A stretch of 64,000 nucleotides of DNA, taken from contig NZ_KQ959483.1 in the NCBI RefSeq assembly GCF_001552785.1, positions 55,994 through 119,993 on the forward strand. The letters are read 5' to 3'. The position numbers and the translations under genes were made by a program. Below the pieces are notes generated by a model, which worked only from the letters and a program-made list of their open reading frames with translations, had not been told where the DNA came from and did not search any database. Position 1 is the stretch's first letter; every line of letters starts with the position of its first letter. This document shows positions 36,794 through 47,703 of the stretch, piece after piece. This DNA comes from Atopobium deltae (GTDB lineage Bacteria; Actinomycetota; Coriobacteriia; Coriobacteriales; Atopobiaceae).

Positions 36794-39700
36794 CTATACG
36801 TGATACCCAAAATCGGGAATAATCGGTCGATTAATCCTATCGAGAAGATCAGCGGTACTGGCGCGCAGTACCCAATCCCGAAATTCCTCAAAGCTACCGT
36901 GCGCATGCAAACCTTCAAGATAGCGGCTCGACTGCTGTAAGTCTACCAACGACGGATGCATGTCCATAAAAATCTGGCGGGCCGAACCATAGCCGGCGAT
37001 CTTTAAAAGCTGCAGTTCGCTAAAGATGGCGACACCTGCGGAAACGCTGCGCTCGTCAATGTCGATGCGGGGGTTGCGCTGGCGCGCGGCCTCCGCGAGT
37101 TCGGCGTTGCTTAGGCGGATGGGTGCTGCGCTGTTGGCGGGCGCGACCACATCGCTGCTAGCGACCACATCGCCGCTGGCCGCGGGCGCTGACGTCGAGT
37201 CGCTGACCGCTTGCGCAAGTGCCACGCTACTGGCCGACGAACTTCTCGCTAGGGCCTTCAGGGTTTTGTACAGCTCAACGAGCAAATCACGCTGCGGCAT
37301 ACCCGCCGCAAGCAGGCGCTCGTTAATGCGCGCATCGCGATCGCCAAACACGAGGTGAATCGACGCGGGTTTGCCATCGCGACCGGCGCGGCCCGACATC
37401 TGATTAAATTCGGTAGCACCAAAGGGCATGTGATACAGCACGATGTGACGGACGTCGGGAAGGTTGACGCCCTCTCCAAAGGCACTCGTTGCAACGATGC
37501 AGCTAATCTCTGCATTGCGGAAAGCTTCTTCCACGCGCAAGCGCTCGGAGCGCGTCAGACCCGCATTGTAGAACAAAATTTTGTGGCCCAGATCGGGCAG
37601 CGCGTGGCGCAACATGCGCGCCAAAAGTACCGACTGCTCACGGGAATTCACATACACAATGGTCTTCTCGCCAGGCGAAACGATGTGCACCAAGGCGGCG
37701 TCGCGATCCTTTGCATCGCGACCATCGCGCAGTTGCAGGTTTGTGCGCACCGAATCGTCGATAAGAACGTCGGAAGCGTCTATCGAAAGCAGATGGCAAA
37801 TCTCCTGCGCGTCATCGGTGTGGGCCGTTGCGCTAAGCGCTAGACAGGTGGGGTTCCCAAGTTGCTGCAACACACGTGGGAGCTGCGTATAGGCGCTACG
37901 GTGACCGCCCTTTGCATGCGCAGCATGATGCGCCTCGTCGATCACGACAAAACCAATGTTGTTAAGCTGCGCAAAGCGACGGGCGTGGATGGCCAAAAAT
38001 TCAGGCGTGGTAAGCACGATGTCGATAAGTCCATTGATGGCGGCCGCAAAAATATCGTCGCGCTCCTCTTTGCGCGTCTCGCCCGTTAAAATGCGCACAT
38101 GTAAACCGAAGGTCTCGGTCAAAACGCGCAAGTGATACAGCTGATCAGCCACCAGTGCGCGCAGAGGATACACAAACACGCTTATCGTATGGTGGGCAAG
38201 AGCTTCCCGGACGGCATGTATATGAAATATGAGCGACTTGCCGCGCCCCGTCGCCATGACGCACAAGGTTGAACGATGCTGCGCAAGCTTGCTGAGCGCC
38301 TGCTGTTGTGCAGGTAGCAACTTTGATGAACCTATCATCGCTTGGCGAATCGCGTCCGTGAGCGGCTCGTAGTCCAGATGCTCGCAGCGGCTTCGTTGTG
38401 CTTCTTGCTGATCTTCGCAGGGCTGTATGCCGCAGGTTGTGGGTTGCAATAGTATCGGTGTTGGTACCTCAGACTGTCTTGCACCTGCACTGTTATTGTC
38501 GGGCTGCGACAGATCTATCTGCGACTGTGGCCGCGGCGCAGGACAATAGCGACGGATGGTAAGACTCACGCTAAAATCTTGACCAGGATGCTGGTCTGCG
38601 CCCTGCTCGTCAGCTGCAGCAGCGTGCTGCTCACCAGGCTCCGTAATCTGCAAAACACTTGCATCGTAATGCGCACCTGCTGCAAGCAGTGGTGCAAACG
38701 CAAGCCCCACATGGCGCTTCAGGCTACCGAGAAGTTCGCCCTCTTCGTCATACACCTCAACCGTACTGTGCTCGTCGCAACGAAGCTGCAGAACCTGCCC
38801 TTCGGCAAGCTCACGCAAGGCAACGCGCGCAGCAGGCGTTGTGGCGCAGCTCAGATGCGTCACAAAACTTGTTGCTTCTGCAATGCCAGCATATGTTTTG
38901 CGGGCCAAAATATTTTGTGTTTCAGAGAAGAGTTCGTCGACGATACTGACGGGCTTCTCGGCATCGCTCTTCTCGGCGATGGGCTTCTCGACGGCGGTAT
39001 TCTCGCCCGTATCGGCGGCCTTTGATGGCGCCACATGGTACACAATGTCGCGCACCATAAGCTTGGGCTTGGTGTGCCCCTGCCAAGTCTCGTTGACCGC
39101 ATCAAACACCAGGTCAACAGCCTCATCGCAATCGAGCGCTTTTTGCACACGCGGCGTCCTAAACATAATCGCGGGCAGCGCGCTCAAGCCGTCGGTTGCA
39201 TAAAAACGCAGGTGCTCGCCTTGGGCTCCCACGCGACAGCGACCGCGCATACACACCGCGCGAAGCGCAAAAAGCGGACGTGTATTGCCGCGACCAAAAG
39301 GCTGCAGCGTTTCGAGCGACGCAATCGACGGCATGGTAAGCTCCTCGAGCGAAACAAAAGCGCAGACCTCTCCCGTCGAAACAAAATCCTGAGCATCGAG
39401 CTTGCTAAGCTCCTGCTCCAGGCGCACACGCAACGCATCGATGTTTACCGCTTCGAGCGTAACGCCCACCGCACCTGCATGACCACCAAAACGCAACAGC
39501 AAATCGGAGCAGGCATTCACCGCCGCAAACAGATCGACCGAACCCACACTTCTGCCGCTACCACGCGCAACGCCATCCGAAATGCTAAACAGCAGCGTCG
39601 GCACGTGATAGCACGCAACAATGCGGCTGGCTACGATGCCTTTGACGCCCTCATGCCAACCCTCACCTGCAATAACAATCACGCGGCTCGAAGCTGTGTA

Positions 39701-40759
39701 CATCGCCTCGGCCATGGCCATCGCTTCTTCCGTAAAGCTTTGCTCGATCTCGCGGCGGCGAGTGTTGATGTCCTCGAGCTCGTGGGCAAGCGCGAAAGCT
39801 GTGGCCAGATCATTCGTCAAAAGCAGGTCGAGCGCCACGTCGGTGTTGCCCATGCGTCCCGCTGCATTAAGGCGCGGAATTAACGAGAAGGGCAACGAAT
39901 CTGCTGTTATGTCCTGCATCTTTACGCTGCAGACCTCACATAAGGCCACGATGCCAGGCCAGCCTGTCGTGCGTAAGCGGCGAATACCCTCAGCAACAAG
40001 ACTGCGGTTCTCGCCCTGCAAAAGCATCATGTCCGAAATGGTTCCCAAGCAGGCTACCTCGACATATTCACGCCACAGATTCGGCATGCCAAAAAAAGCT
40101 CCCAGCACATCGACGAGTTTAAGCGCAACTCCTACACCCGCGAGCTCACGCGAAGGGTTGTCAGGCTGCATTTTTGGATCAATAACAGGCACACCCACGG
40201 GAATCAAATCAGCGGGCTCGTGATGGTCAGTAATAACCACGTCAATCCCATGCTCGAGCAGCCATGCAACCTCTGGAGCTGCGGCAATACCATTATCAAC
40301 CGTAATGATAAGATCGGGCTTTTGATCCTCAATAACGCGCTGAAGCGCCGCCTGCGAAAGACCGTAGCCCTCATCAAAGCGATGCGGAATGTAGGCGCGC
40401 ACATGCTGAGCACCCAAACGTCGCAACGCAAGCGTCAACAGACAGGTGGCTGACATGCCATCCACATCAAAATCGCCAAAAATTGCAATGTTCTTATCGG
40501 CACGAATAGCGTCCGCAACAACCTGCGCACCACGGCGCATGTTAGGAATAATAAACGGATCGAGCCAATCTCGCGCAAGATCGGGATGTAAAAAATGCTC
40601 AGCACGCTTACACGCATCGCTGTCGTTGGCATCAAAACCATTGGCAGCCATCACGTGCGCCACTAATGGATCAAGCGAAAAGCTCGATTGCAAGCGCTTC
40701 TCGGCATCCTTGTGCTCGGCTAATACTTCCCACTGCTTACTCCCGCAAAGCTTCACCAT
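36794..40759 (-). CDS. recJ: RecJ single-strand exonuclease fused to a RecQ-type helicase
   Basis: A 1321-residue fusion protein. Residues 1-560 are RecJ: DHH motifs FGDFDVDG (about 95), VDNGIA, ITDHHE, GTISDMM, and the DHHA1 motif GGHAGAVGV (about 425), which should give 5'-3' single-strand exonuclease activity. A linker of about 200 residues includes VEKPIAEKSDAEKP, from three CGAGAAG words 15 bases apart. Residues from about 800 on are a DExH helicase of RecQ type: Walker A MATGRGKS (about 838), DEAHH (about 941), LALSATAH, and motif VI QMSGRAGRDG (about 1123). ATG at 40759 is chosen; GTG at 40774 is possible. In E. coli the two activities are separate proteins that act together in recombination; here they are joined. 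Ends 44 bases before rel. Confidence 0.93.
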   Translation of the reverse strand: MVKLCGSKQWEVLAEHKDAEKRLQSSFSLDPLVAHVMAANGFDANDSDACKRAEHFLHPDLARDWLDPFIIPNMRRGAQVVADAIRADKNIAIFGDFDVDGMSATCLLTLALRRLGAQHVRAYIPHRFDEGYGLSQAALQRVIEDQKPDLIITVDNGIAAAPEVAWLLEHGIDVVITDHHEPADLIPVGVPVIDPKMQPDNPSRELAGVGVALKLVDVLGAFFGMPNLWREYVEVACLGTISDMMLLQGENRSLVAEGIRRLRTTGWPGIVALCEVCSVKMQDITADSLPFSLIPRLNAAGRMGNTDVALDLLLTNDLATAFALAHELEDINTRRREIEQSFTEEAMAMAEAMYTASSRVIVIAGEGWHEGVKGIVASRIVACYHVPTLLFSISDGVARGSGRSVGSVDLFAAVNACSDLLLRFGGHAGAVGVTLEAVNIDALRVRLEQELSKLDAQDFVSTGEVCAFVSLEELTMPSIASLETLQPFGRGNTRPLFALRAVCMRGRCRVGAQGEHLRFYATDGLSALPAIMFRTPRVQKALDCDEAVDLVFDAVNETWQGHTKPKLMVRDIVYHVAPSKAADTGENTAVEKPIAEKSDAEKPVSIVDELFSETQNILARKTYAGIAEATSFVTHLSCATTPAARVALRELAEGQVLQLRCDEHSTVEVYDEEGELLGSLKRHVGLAFAPLLAAGAHYDASVLQITEPGEQHAAAADEQGADQHPGQDFSVSLTIRRYCPAPRPQSQIDLSQPDNNSAGARQSEVPTPILLQPTTCGIQPCEDQQEAQRSRCEHLDYEPLTDAIRQAMIGSSKLLPAQQQALSKLAQHRSTLCVMATGRGKSLIFHIHAVREALAHHTISVFVYPLRALVADQLYHLRVLTETFGLHVRILTGETRKEERDDIFAAAINGLIDIVLTTPEFLAIHARRFAQLNNIGFVVIDEAHHAAHAKGGHRSAYTQLPRVLQQLGNPTCLALSATAHTDDAQEICHLLSIDASDVLIDDSVRTNLQLRDGRDAKDRDAALVHIVSPGEKTIVYVNSREQSVLLARMLRHALPDLGHKILFYNAGLTRSERLRVEEAFRNAEISCIVATSAFGEGVNLPDVRHIVLYHMPFGATEFNQMSGRAGRDGKPASIHLVFGDRDARINERLLAAGMPQRDLLVELYKTLKALARSSSASSVALAQAVSDSTSAPAASGDVVASSDVVAPANSAAPIRLSNAELAEAARQRNPRIDIDERSVSAGVAIFSELQLLKIAGYGSARQIFMDMHPSLVDLQQSSRYLEGLHAHGSFEEFRDWVLRASTADLLDRINRPIIPDFGYHV

Positions 40760-41013
40760 AACGTCACCATACACGCCTTCTCGTCTTGTTTTTCATGTTT
40801 TATTATAGGCGTCTTGTTGAGAAGGTCGTCTGGCAGGCGCAATTTGTACTTCAAGAATTAACAGTGATCTTACACAGATCCAACAGGGTTGCTACAACAA
40901 GAAATATCACAGAGATCACGTATCCGGTCTCTACCCATGTAGGCCAGTGTTTTTAATTTTCAAGGGTGTCTATCGAGTGCATCTCAATATCAGATGTTTC
41001 TATACTTCCGGCA

Positions 41014-41457
41014 TCATCTTGATTTTATGGTTAGTTTGCCACATGGTACATCTTTCTGTTTTGCGTAATTAAACCATTTCATGCCGTATTCACGACACAT
41101 AAAGCAATGTAAGTCATCCCACATGTCTGGCTTGCGTTTAGCAGGGAGCAGAACCCTTGTAAAAATAGCTTCGTTATATTGATCATCTTCATCTAAAAAA
41201 TCACGATACATACCTTCAACGCAGGAGAACTTACCTTCTTCAAGCAAATCTAGGCACCCGCGGATATGGTTAGCGATGTTATAGCTATGACCTTCTTTTC
41301 CAGGTACGTGAACTTTTGATTCACCACTACGCTCAATTCCCCAGTCACCAAAAATTGAGTCCTTTGTATCATGCAGCTTGAGTTTAGACCAATTCATACC
41401 TGATATGTGCCAATCACCAGTTGCACCTAAAGAACAGTCTAAATTAAGGGCAAACAT
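41014..41457 (-). CDS. Uncharacterised 147-residue protein
   Basis: A protein-like open frame beginning MFALNLDCSLGATGDW, with the Trp/Asp-rich stretch DSIFGDWGIERSG and YNIANHIRGCLDLLEEG. It is rich in Trp, Cys and His and more AT-rich than its neighbours, which suggests transfer. No signal or membrane segment is present. I do not recognise the family securely. ATG at 41457 has a weak GGGGT upstream. It stands alone between the recJ-recQ start and tgt. Its neighbourhood (40775-41013 and 41458-41580) holds no other supported gene. Confidence 0.65.
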   Translation of the reverse strand: MFALNLDCSLGATGDWHISGMNWSKLKLHDTKDSIFGDWGIERSGESKVHVPGKEGHSYNIANHIRGCLDLLEEGKFSCVEGMYRDFLDEDDQYNEAIFTRVLLPAKRKPDMWDDLHCFMCREYGMKWFNYAKQKDVPCGKLTIKSR

Positions 41458-41580
41458 ACCCCAGATATGTACTTCATACTAAAACACCAGCCGAATACAA
41501 TGCCGTCCGCTGCAGCTAGCATCATTATAAATCATCTGGAGATGCGCACGTAAAGACAGTTAAAAAGGGGTTGCGAGGGC

Positions 41581-42789
<1,209 letters not shown>

Positions 42790-42841
42790 TTTTACATACG
42801 TAGTTTTACATACGTAACGAGCGCGTACTCGCAGACGCAAA

Positions 42842-43114
42842 TTACTCGCCAAAACCGCTGTCGATAAGGGCAATCAAAGCGTCGCAAGCATCCTGCTCAT
42901 CAGGACCGTCACAGCTGATTTCTACGGTTGCGCCCGTACCAAGGCCAGCAGCGAGGATCATCATGATAGACTTTGCATTCGCGGGAGCGGTGCCCTTGTC
43001 AATATCAGCAATGGTAATGTTAGACTGGTACTTTTTTGCCTCCATAACAAAGGCGGATGCGGGACGTGCGTGAAGACCGGTTGCGTTCTTGATAGTGGTC
43101 TGCTTAGAAACCAT
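42842..43114 (-). CDS. ptsH: Phosphocarrier protein HPr
   Basis: A 90-residue HPr. The phosphorylated histidine is in GLHARPAS near residue 15, and the regulatory serine in NAKSIMMI near residue 48, the HPr-kinase site of Gram-positives. It carries phosphate from enzyme I to PTS permeases. ATG at 43114 has AAAGGAG upstream. Enzyme I is not adjacent, so HPr here may serve elsewhere or chiefly in regulation. Confidence 0.95.
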   Translation of the reverse strand: MVSKQTTIKNATGLHARPASAFVMEAKKYQSNITIADIDKGTAPANAKSIMMILAAGLGTGATVEISCDGPDEQDACDALIALIDSGFGE

Positions 43115-43308
43115 CGGAATCTCCTTTTATCCATATTCATTCGTAGTGGCCGCTTCATCGCTTACGCTTTATGCGGCGGGCTTTATGCGCGTTGTACGAA
43201 CAAATCCTAACTTCGATTCAACATCGTAACAGAAAATGACGGAAAATTTGCATATTTTTATGCTTCTTATTGGAAGCCGTAACAAAAATGACGAGAAGAC
43301 CGACGAGC

Positions 43309-43676
43309 TTAAAGCTTTTCGAGGGCCGAAAGCCAGCTTTCGGGAGTGGCAACCTCATCAAATGCTTCCACTAATGTTTTTGGATACGCCTCGTGCAGTT
43401 TTACTTGTTCCGCAAGCCATGGTCGTAGTTTTATAAGCTCCAGGTAAAATGCAAGTAAAACTTATTCAAAACCTGCGGCGATGCGCCGAAGCGCAAAAAG
43501 CTGATGAGAAGACAAGCGCTTCTGGCCCTCGGACAAAAGCAACGCCTGCCAAACCTAAACGTCAACCGTAAGTAGCAACCATGAAGAGTGCACTCATCAG
43601 CCGCAAACGCTGGCTCGACGCTTTTCTCGTCAGCCGTAAACAAAAGTGTCAGGATTTCGTTATACAATAGGGGCAA
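43309..43676 (-). pseudogene. Possible decayed gene of unknown function
   Basis: On the minus strand one frame reads ALLLSEGQKRLSSHQLFALR and FELIKLRPWLAEQVKL-like sequence ending PESWLSALEKL before TAA at 43309. It is interrupted by an in-frame TAA. A second frame upstream opens MPLLYNEILTLLFTADEKS. Neither frame alone makes a complete protein, but both look protein-like, so this may be a degraded gene between ptsH and the coiled-coil protein. No family was recognised. Confidence is low. Confidence 0.3.
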
Positions 43677-43719
43677 GCACTTTGTTTTTAACCCCTATAT
43701 GGCATCAAGGACTATCGTT

Positions 43720-45039
43720 ATGGACGACAAACTCCCCGACAAAGCAGATCAAAAGACGAATCACGCGGTGGATCAGGCGAACCAAAAAACGCATCGCAAA
43801 ACGGATCTCGACGCGACTAAAGATACGCATACTCAGACGCCTGCTGCTACCGAAGACACGTTCTCTCAGGTAGCGGCCAGCGCGGCCGATACCATTATCA
43901 AGGGCACACAACAAACGGCGACCACCGTTATGGAAGGCTTCGAAGCCGTCAAGCAGGTGCGTCATGCCTCAAAGCAAACGCAATTTGCTCGCGAGCGCTA
44001 TAAGCAAATCAAAGCTGAATTAAACGAACAGCAACAGTATTTGCAGCACCGAGAGTACATCGAGGAATCCTACGACGAGATCGTTCGCGATCAAACAACG
44101 GCGCTCAACGAAGCGCAGAACGTCATTGAGCGCCTCACGCAGCGCCTCGAAGACGAGCAAGAAGCGACCCACGATATCGAAACAGAATTTCAGGAGCTCC
44201 AAAATACCAATACGGAAGACCTACGCCCCTACAAAAAGCTCATGGAGACTTCCCGCGAGCAGCTCGAAGCTGCCGAGAAAAACCTCAGTGAGATCAAGCG
44301 TGTAAAAAAGCTCGCGCAAGAGCAGTATGACGACGCCGTTACCCGCCGCGACGAACAAGCACAGAGTGCGCAGCGCAGCGCACAGCGTACGAGCCGCCGT
44401 TTGGATGAGTACAACGATAAGCTGGCAAAACTCATCTCCTCTCCCAAAAAGGACGAGAAGACCATCGCGCAGTTGCAAAAATCAATTAGCAAAGAAGAGC
44501 AAACATTCAGGCAAATGCAGCAAGAAATTGACGCCATCATCCAGCAAAATCGCCGTGCGGTAGAAAACGCACAGACGCATCTGTACACGCAAAACAATTC
44601 GCTCGAACTTGCCCAACAACGCTGTGATGAGGCAAAACAAGCGTTTGACGAGCACAAAAAATCGCACGACGATCTCGCTGGTCAAAAGAGAAAGGGTGAA
44701 TCCAAAGTACAAAAGCGCCTCAATGAGGCCGCTCAACAAGTGCAACAAACGCAGAAAGAGCTCGACGATTGGCGTGCTCAGAAAAAAGATGCACAAGCCC
44801 TTCTTGACGAGGCCGAAGACATTCACAACACGCCCGAGAAGACCGAGGAACTGCGTGAAGAAATTGCCGACATTCAGGCTGCCTTTACAGTTCAAGAACG
44901 CCAGCTCAAAATACTTGAACAGCGCGAACTAAAGCTGCGCGAAAAGACGCGTCAGCAGCGTGGTGTGTTTATCGGTGTCAGTGTTGCAGCAGCCGTCATC
45001 ATCGTGCTTATTCTGTTGTTCCTTTTCCGCATTATTTAG
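43720..45039 (+). CDS. Tail-anchored coiled-coil membrane protein
   Basis: A 439-residue protein made mostly of long heptad-type helices (about 90-400), rich in Gln, Glu, Lys and Arg. It ends in one hydrophobic segment (GVFIGVSVAAAVIIVLILLFLF) with only two residues after it, so the coiled coil should lie in the cytoplasm with a C-terminal anchor. ATG at 43720 is chosen because AAGGA lies 8 bases upstream; the frame extends further up. Two CGAGAAGACC words lie in the coil (44454 and 44835). No named family; a structural or membrane-organising role is a guess. Confidence 0.75.
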   Translation: MDDKLPDKADQKTNHAVDQANQKTHRKTDLDATKDTHTQTPAATEDTFSQVAASAADTIIKGTQQTATTVMEGFEAVKQVRHASKQTQFARERYKQIKAELNEQQQYLQHREYIEESYDEIVRDQTTALNEAQNVIERLTQRLEDEQEATHDIETEFQELQNTNTEDLRPYKKLMETSREQLEAAEKNLSEIKRVKKLAQEQYDDAVTRRDEQAQSAQRSAQRTSRRLDEYNDKLAKLISSPKKDEKTIAQLQKSISKEEQTFRQMQQEIDAIIQQNRRAVENAQTHLYTQNNSLELAQQRCDEAKQAFDEHKKSHDDLAGQKRKGESKVQKRLNEAAQQVQQTQKELDDWRAQKKDAQALLDEAEDIHNTPEKTEELREEIADIQAAFTVQERQLKILEQRELKLREKTRQQRGVFIGVSVAAAVIIVLILLFLFRII

Positions 45040-45047
45040 CTGCTGCG

Positions 45048-46211
45048 CTACTCAATAAACATAGCGTCGCCGAAGCTCAGCATGCGATAGCGCTTCTCGA
45101 CAGCCTGCTCGTAGGCAGTCATGATTTGATCGCGGGTTGCCAACGCCGAGACAAGCATCATCAAAGTCGAGCGTGGCACATGAAAATTGGTGATAAGCGC
45201 ATCGACCACATGATAGGTGGAACCAGGCATCAAAAAGAGCTTCGTTGTAGCGTTTTCGCGCGCCACCACGTCGCCTTTGCCCGTTTGTGTCGCCGCATCA
45301 GCGCACTGCTCAAAATGGCGTGCACTCACAGGATGCGCTGCTACAGGCGCTTGCGGATCCCAAGCAGATTCAAGCGAGCGCACGGCTGTCGTACCCACCG
45401 CAATGACGCGGTGTCCCGCTTGCTTGGTCACATGAACAGCATCAATGACCTGCTGTGATACATGATAGCGCTCCGTATGCATCGCATGTTTGGTGGGATC
45501 ATCTTCGGTAACCAAGCGAAAGGTATCGATGCCAACTTCCAGTTCGACCGTTTGCCATGCAATGCCTTTTTGCTTGATCTTCTCGATAAGTTCGCTCGTA
45601 AAATGCAAACCCGCCGTCGGCGCCGCCGCTGAATGCTCTTCGTGCATAGCGTATACGGTTTGATACTTTTCGGGATCGCCCTGATAATCCGTGATATAAG
45701 GTGGCAGAGGCACGTGACCTGCACTGTGAATCGCCTGATCGAGCGTCAAACCTTGTGCGGGTGTGAACTTGACGAGGCGACCACCGCGGTTCTCGTCCAG
45801 AAAATCGAGGATCTCGCCCGTGAGCACCACCGCTGCCTGCTCAGGAGCATGCAGGCCTCCCGCACGATACTCAATAACTGCCGATGGCTTCAGGCGTTTG
45901 CCAGGATTGACCAGGCATTCCCATATAGAGCCCATCGCGTCAAGGTCTTCTCGGCGGCGCAAAAGCAGCGTCTCGGCCACGCCACCCGTTTGCTTTTTGC
46001 GGCCAACCAAGCGCGCAGGCATGACGCGCGTTTTATTTGCGACAAGCAGGTCACCTGGCTCGAGAAAATCGATGATGTCACGGAAAATTTTATGCTTGAC
46101 CGACCCGTCATGGCGGTGCAGTATCAGAAGACGGCAGGAGTCGCGTGGCTCAACGGGGGCCTGGGCGATAAGTTCGTCGGGCAGATCATAATCAAAATCA
46201 TCAGTGCGCAT
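45048..46211 (-). CDS. queA: S-adenosylmethionine:tRNA ribosyltransferase-isomerase
   Basis: Transfers and isomerises the ribosyl group of AdoMet onto preQ1-tRNA to give epoxyqueuosine. The 387-residue protein has YDLPDELIAQAPVEPRD at the start, HEEHSAAAPTAGLHFT, ELEVGIDTFRLV and the C-terminal NFHVPRSTLMMLVSA. An insertion of about 40 residues precedes the terminal conserved block. ATG at 46211 has AGAGAG upstream. It follows queH by 70 bases. The coiled-coil gene on the other strand ends 8 bases away. Confidence 0.96.
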   Translation of the reverse strand: MRTDDFDYDLPDELIAQAPVEPRDSCRLLILHRHDGSVKHKIFRDIIDFLEPGDLLVANKTRVMPARLVGRKKQTGGVAETLLLRRREDLDAMGSIWECLVNPGKRLKPSAVIEYRAGGLHAPEQAAVVLTGEILDFLDENRGGRLVKFTPAQGLTLDQAIHSAGHVPLPPYITDYQGDPEKYQTVYAMHEEHSAAAPTAGLHFTSELIEKIKQKGIAWQTVELEVGIDTFRLVTEDDPTKHAMHTERYHVSQQVIDAVHVTKQAGHRVIAVGTTAVRSLESAWDPQAPVAAHPVSARHFEQCADAATQTGKGDVVARENATTKLFLMPGSTYHVVDALITNFHVPRSTLMMLVSALATRDQIMTAYEQAVEKRYRMLSFGDAMFIE

Positions 46212-46281
46212 GAAAGGTATCTCTCTTAGATAAGGTATATCGTTTTATGCAACGCAGGTCGCCTCGTAGCTACTGGCATGG

Positions 46282-47013
46282 TTACACGGCTTGGGCAGAA
46301 CTCGCTGGCTCGGCAAGCGCTGCAGACGAGGGTCCTTCAGCAGGAATAACGTGCGCTGCAACCAACTGCGCTGTCCGTGCGGCGGGTGCGGCTTGCGCGG
46401 CAGGAGCAATGCTTGCGGCGGGCGTAAGCTGTGCAGCCTTGGCAGCTTTACGCTCATCACGCAGCACCTGGCGATCGTAGGCAGCCTCGGCAGCCGAAAA
46501 ACGGCAGCCACAATAATTTTGTCTATACATATGGGCTTCTCGAGACAGCTGCGTTGCCTCGGGATAATAGGGCCTAAAATCACGCCATACCATGGTCAGA
46601 CCATAGGCGCGGGTGAGCTTTTGCAAAACGTCGTGGCATTCATCAAACAGCTGATACGGCGATACAACCAAGGTTGTCGAAACGTGGTCAAAACCATAGT
46701 AGCGAGCTTGCAAGCACAACTCCTGTAGGCGCTGTGCATAGCAGGAACGACAACGTGCAACGCGATCAAAACCATGGGGCGCAACACGACGCTCCCACTT
46801 GTCGCGATCATCCTCGGCAATAATAACGGTCAAACCCAAATGCTGAGCGTAATTCTTCATCGTGTTTAAGCGAAGCATGTGCTCAGAGACGGGCTGAATA
46901 TTGGGGTTGGTCCAACAAATGGTTGGCTCAAATCCCTCTTCCCGCAAATGTTTAATCGGCTCGATTGAGCATGGTGCACAGCAAGCGTGAAGTAATAGTG
47001 ATGTACGTTGCAT
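46282..47013 (-). CDS. queH: Epoxyqueuosine reductase QueH
   Basis: Non-cobalamin epoxyqueuosine reductase (formerly DUF208), the last step of queuosine synthesis. Cysteine motifs LHACCAPCS, CRSCY and YRQNYCGC match the family's Fe-S and metal ligands. The 243-residue protein is longer than typical because of an Ala/Pro-rich tail of about 45 residues after RQVLRDERKAAKAA. It lies between pyrE (48 bases upstream) and queA. Using QueH instead of QueG fits an anaerobe. Confidence 0.94.
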   Translation of the reverse strand: MQRTSLLLHACCAPCSIEPIKHLREEGFEPTICWTNPNIQPVSEHMLRLNTMKNYAQHLGLTVIIAEDDRDKWERRVAPHGFDRVARCRSCYAQRLQELCLQARYYGFDHVSTTLVVSPYQLFDECHDVLQKLTRAYGLTMVWRDFRPYYPEATQLSREAHMYRQNYCGCRFSAAEAAYDRQVLRDERKAAKAAQLTPAASIAPAAQAAPAARTAQLVAAHVIPAEGPSSAALAEPASSAQAV

Positions 47014-47061
47014 GATAGCCCCTTTGATCGCCTCTTGTGTGCGTAGCTTAAAGCTCCGCCT

Positions 47062-47703
47062 TTATGCGCACGTCATCCAACTTTCGTCAGATGGATTGTC
47101 CCTAAATGCCAAAAGACGGCGTTTATCTTCCGCCTTAATGTAGTTCTTTGCAACCGCGACATCCACAAGCGCATCCAAGTCACACAAACTGGTATTCGTG
47201 ATCTTCTCGGCAGCAAGACGATCAAGGCCTTTTTGCATACCATAGGTAAAAATCGAGACGATGCCCACAACCTCGGCGCCAGCTTCGCGCAAAGGATGCA
47301 CACAATCAAGCACCGAACCTGCCGTGGAGATAAGATCCTCCACCACGACGATCTTATCGCCAGGCTCTATGCGACCTTCAATTTGATTTTTGCGGCCGTG
47401 ATCCTTGGCAGAACCGCGCACGTAACCCATGGGCAAACCAAGGCGCTCGGCGACCAGGGCAGCGTGAGCAATACCAGCAGTTGCGGTACCCATTATGCGC
47501 TTCGTGGCGGGATAGCGCTGCGCAATAGTATCGGCGATGGCCTGCTCAATGAGCTGGCGCGTCTCGGGATAGCTCAAAATCAAACGATTGTCGCAATAAA
47601 TGGGGCTTTTAATGCCGCTTGCCCAGGTAAAAGGCTCATTTGGACGCAAAAAAACAGCCTTTATGGACAGAAGTGCCTCAGCGATTTGTGCAGAACTTGC
47701 CAT
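47062..47703 (-). CDS. pyrE: Orotate phosphoribosyltransferase
   Basis: Joins orotate to PRPP in pyrimidine synthesis. The 213-residue protein has the PRPP motif VVVEDLISTAGS, the flexible-loop region KDHGRKNQIEGR and SGIKSPIYCDNR. The second ATG at 47703 is chosen since GAAAGG is seven bases upstream; the first at 47709 is too close to it. It heads a pyrE-queH-queA group. Other pyr genes are not adjacent. Confidence 0.95.
   Translation of the reverse strand: MASSAQIAEALLSIKAVFLRPNEPFTWASGIKSPIYCDNRLILSYPETRQLIEQAIADTIAQRYPATKRIMGTATAGIAHAALVAERLGLPMGYVRGSAKDHGRKNQIEGRIEPGDKIVVVEDLISTAGSVLDCVHPLREAGAEVVGIVSIFTYGMQKGLDRLAAEKITNTSLCDLDALVDVAVAKNYIKAEDKRRLLAFRDNPSDESWMTCA

Noticed and set aside
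40861..40919. GTGATCT and AGATCAC inverted pair
   Set aside because: Arms of seven bases with a 42-base loop are easily expected by chance.
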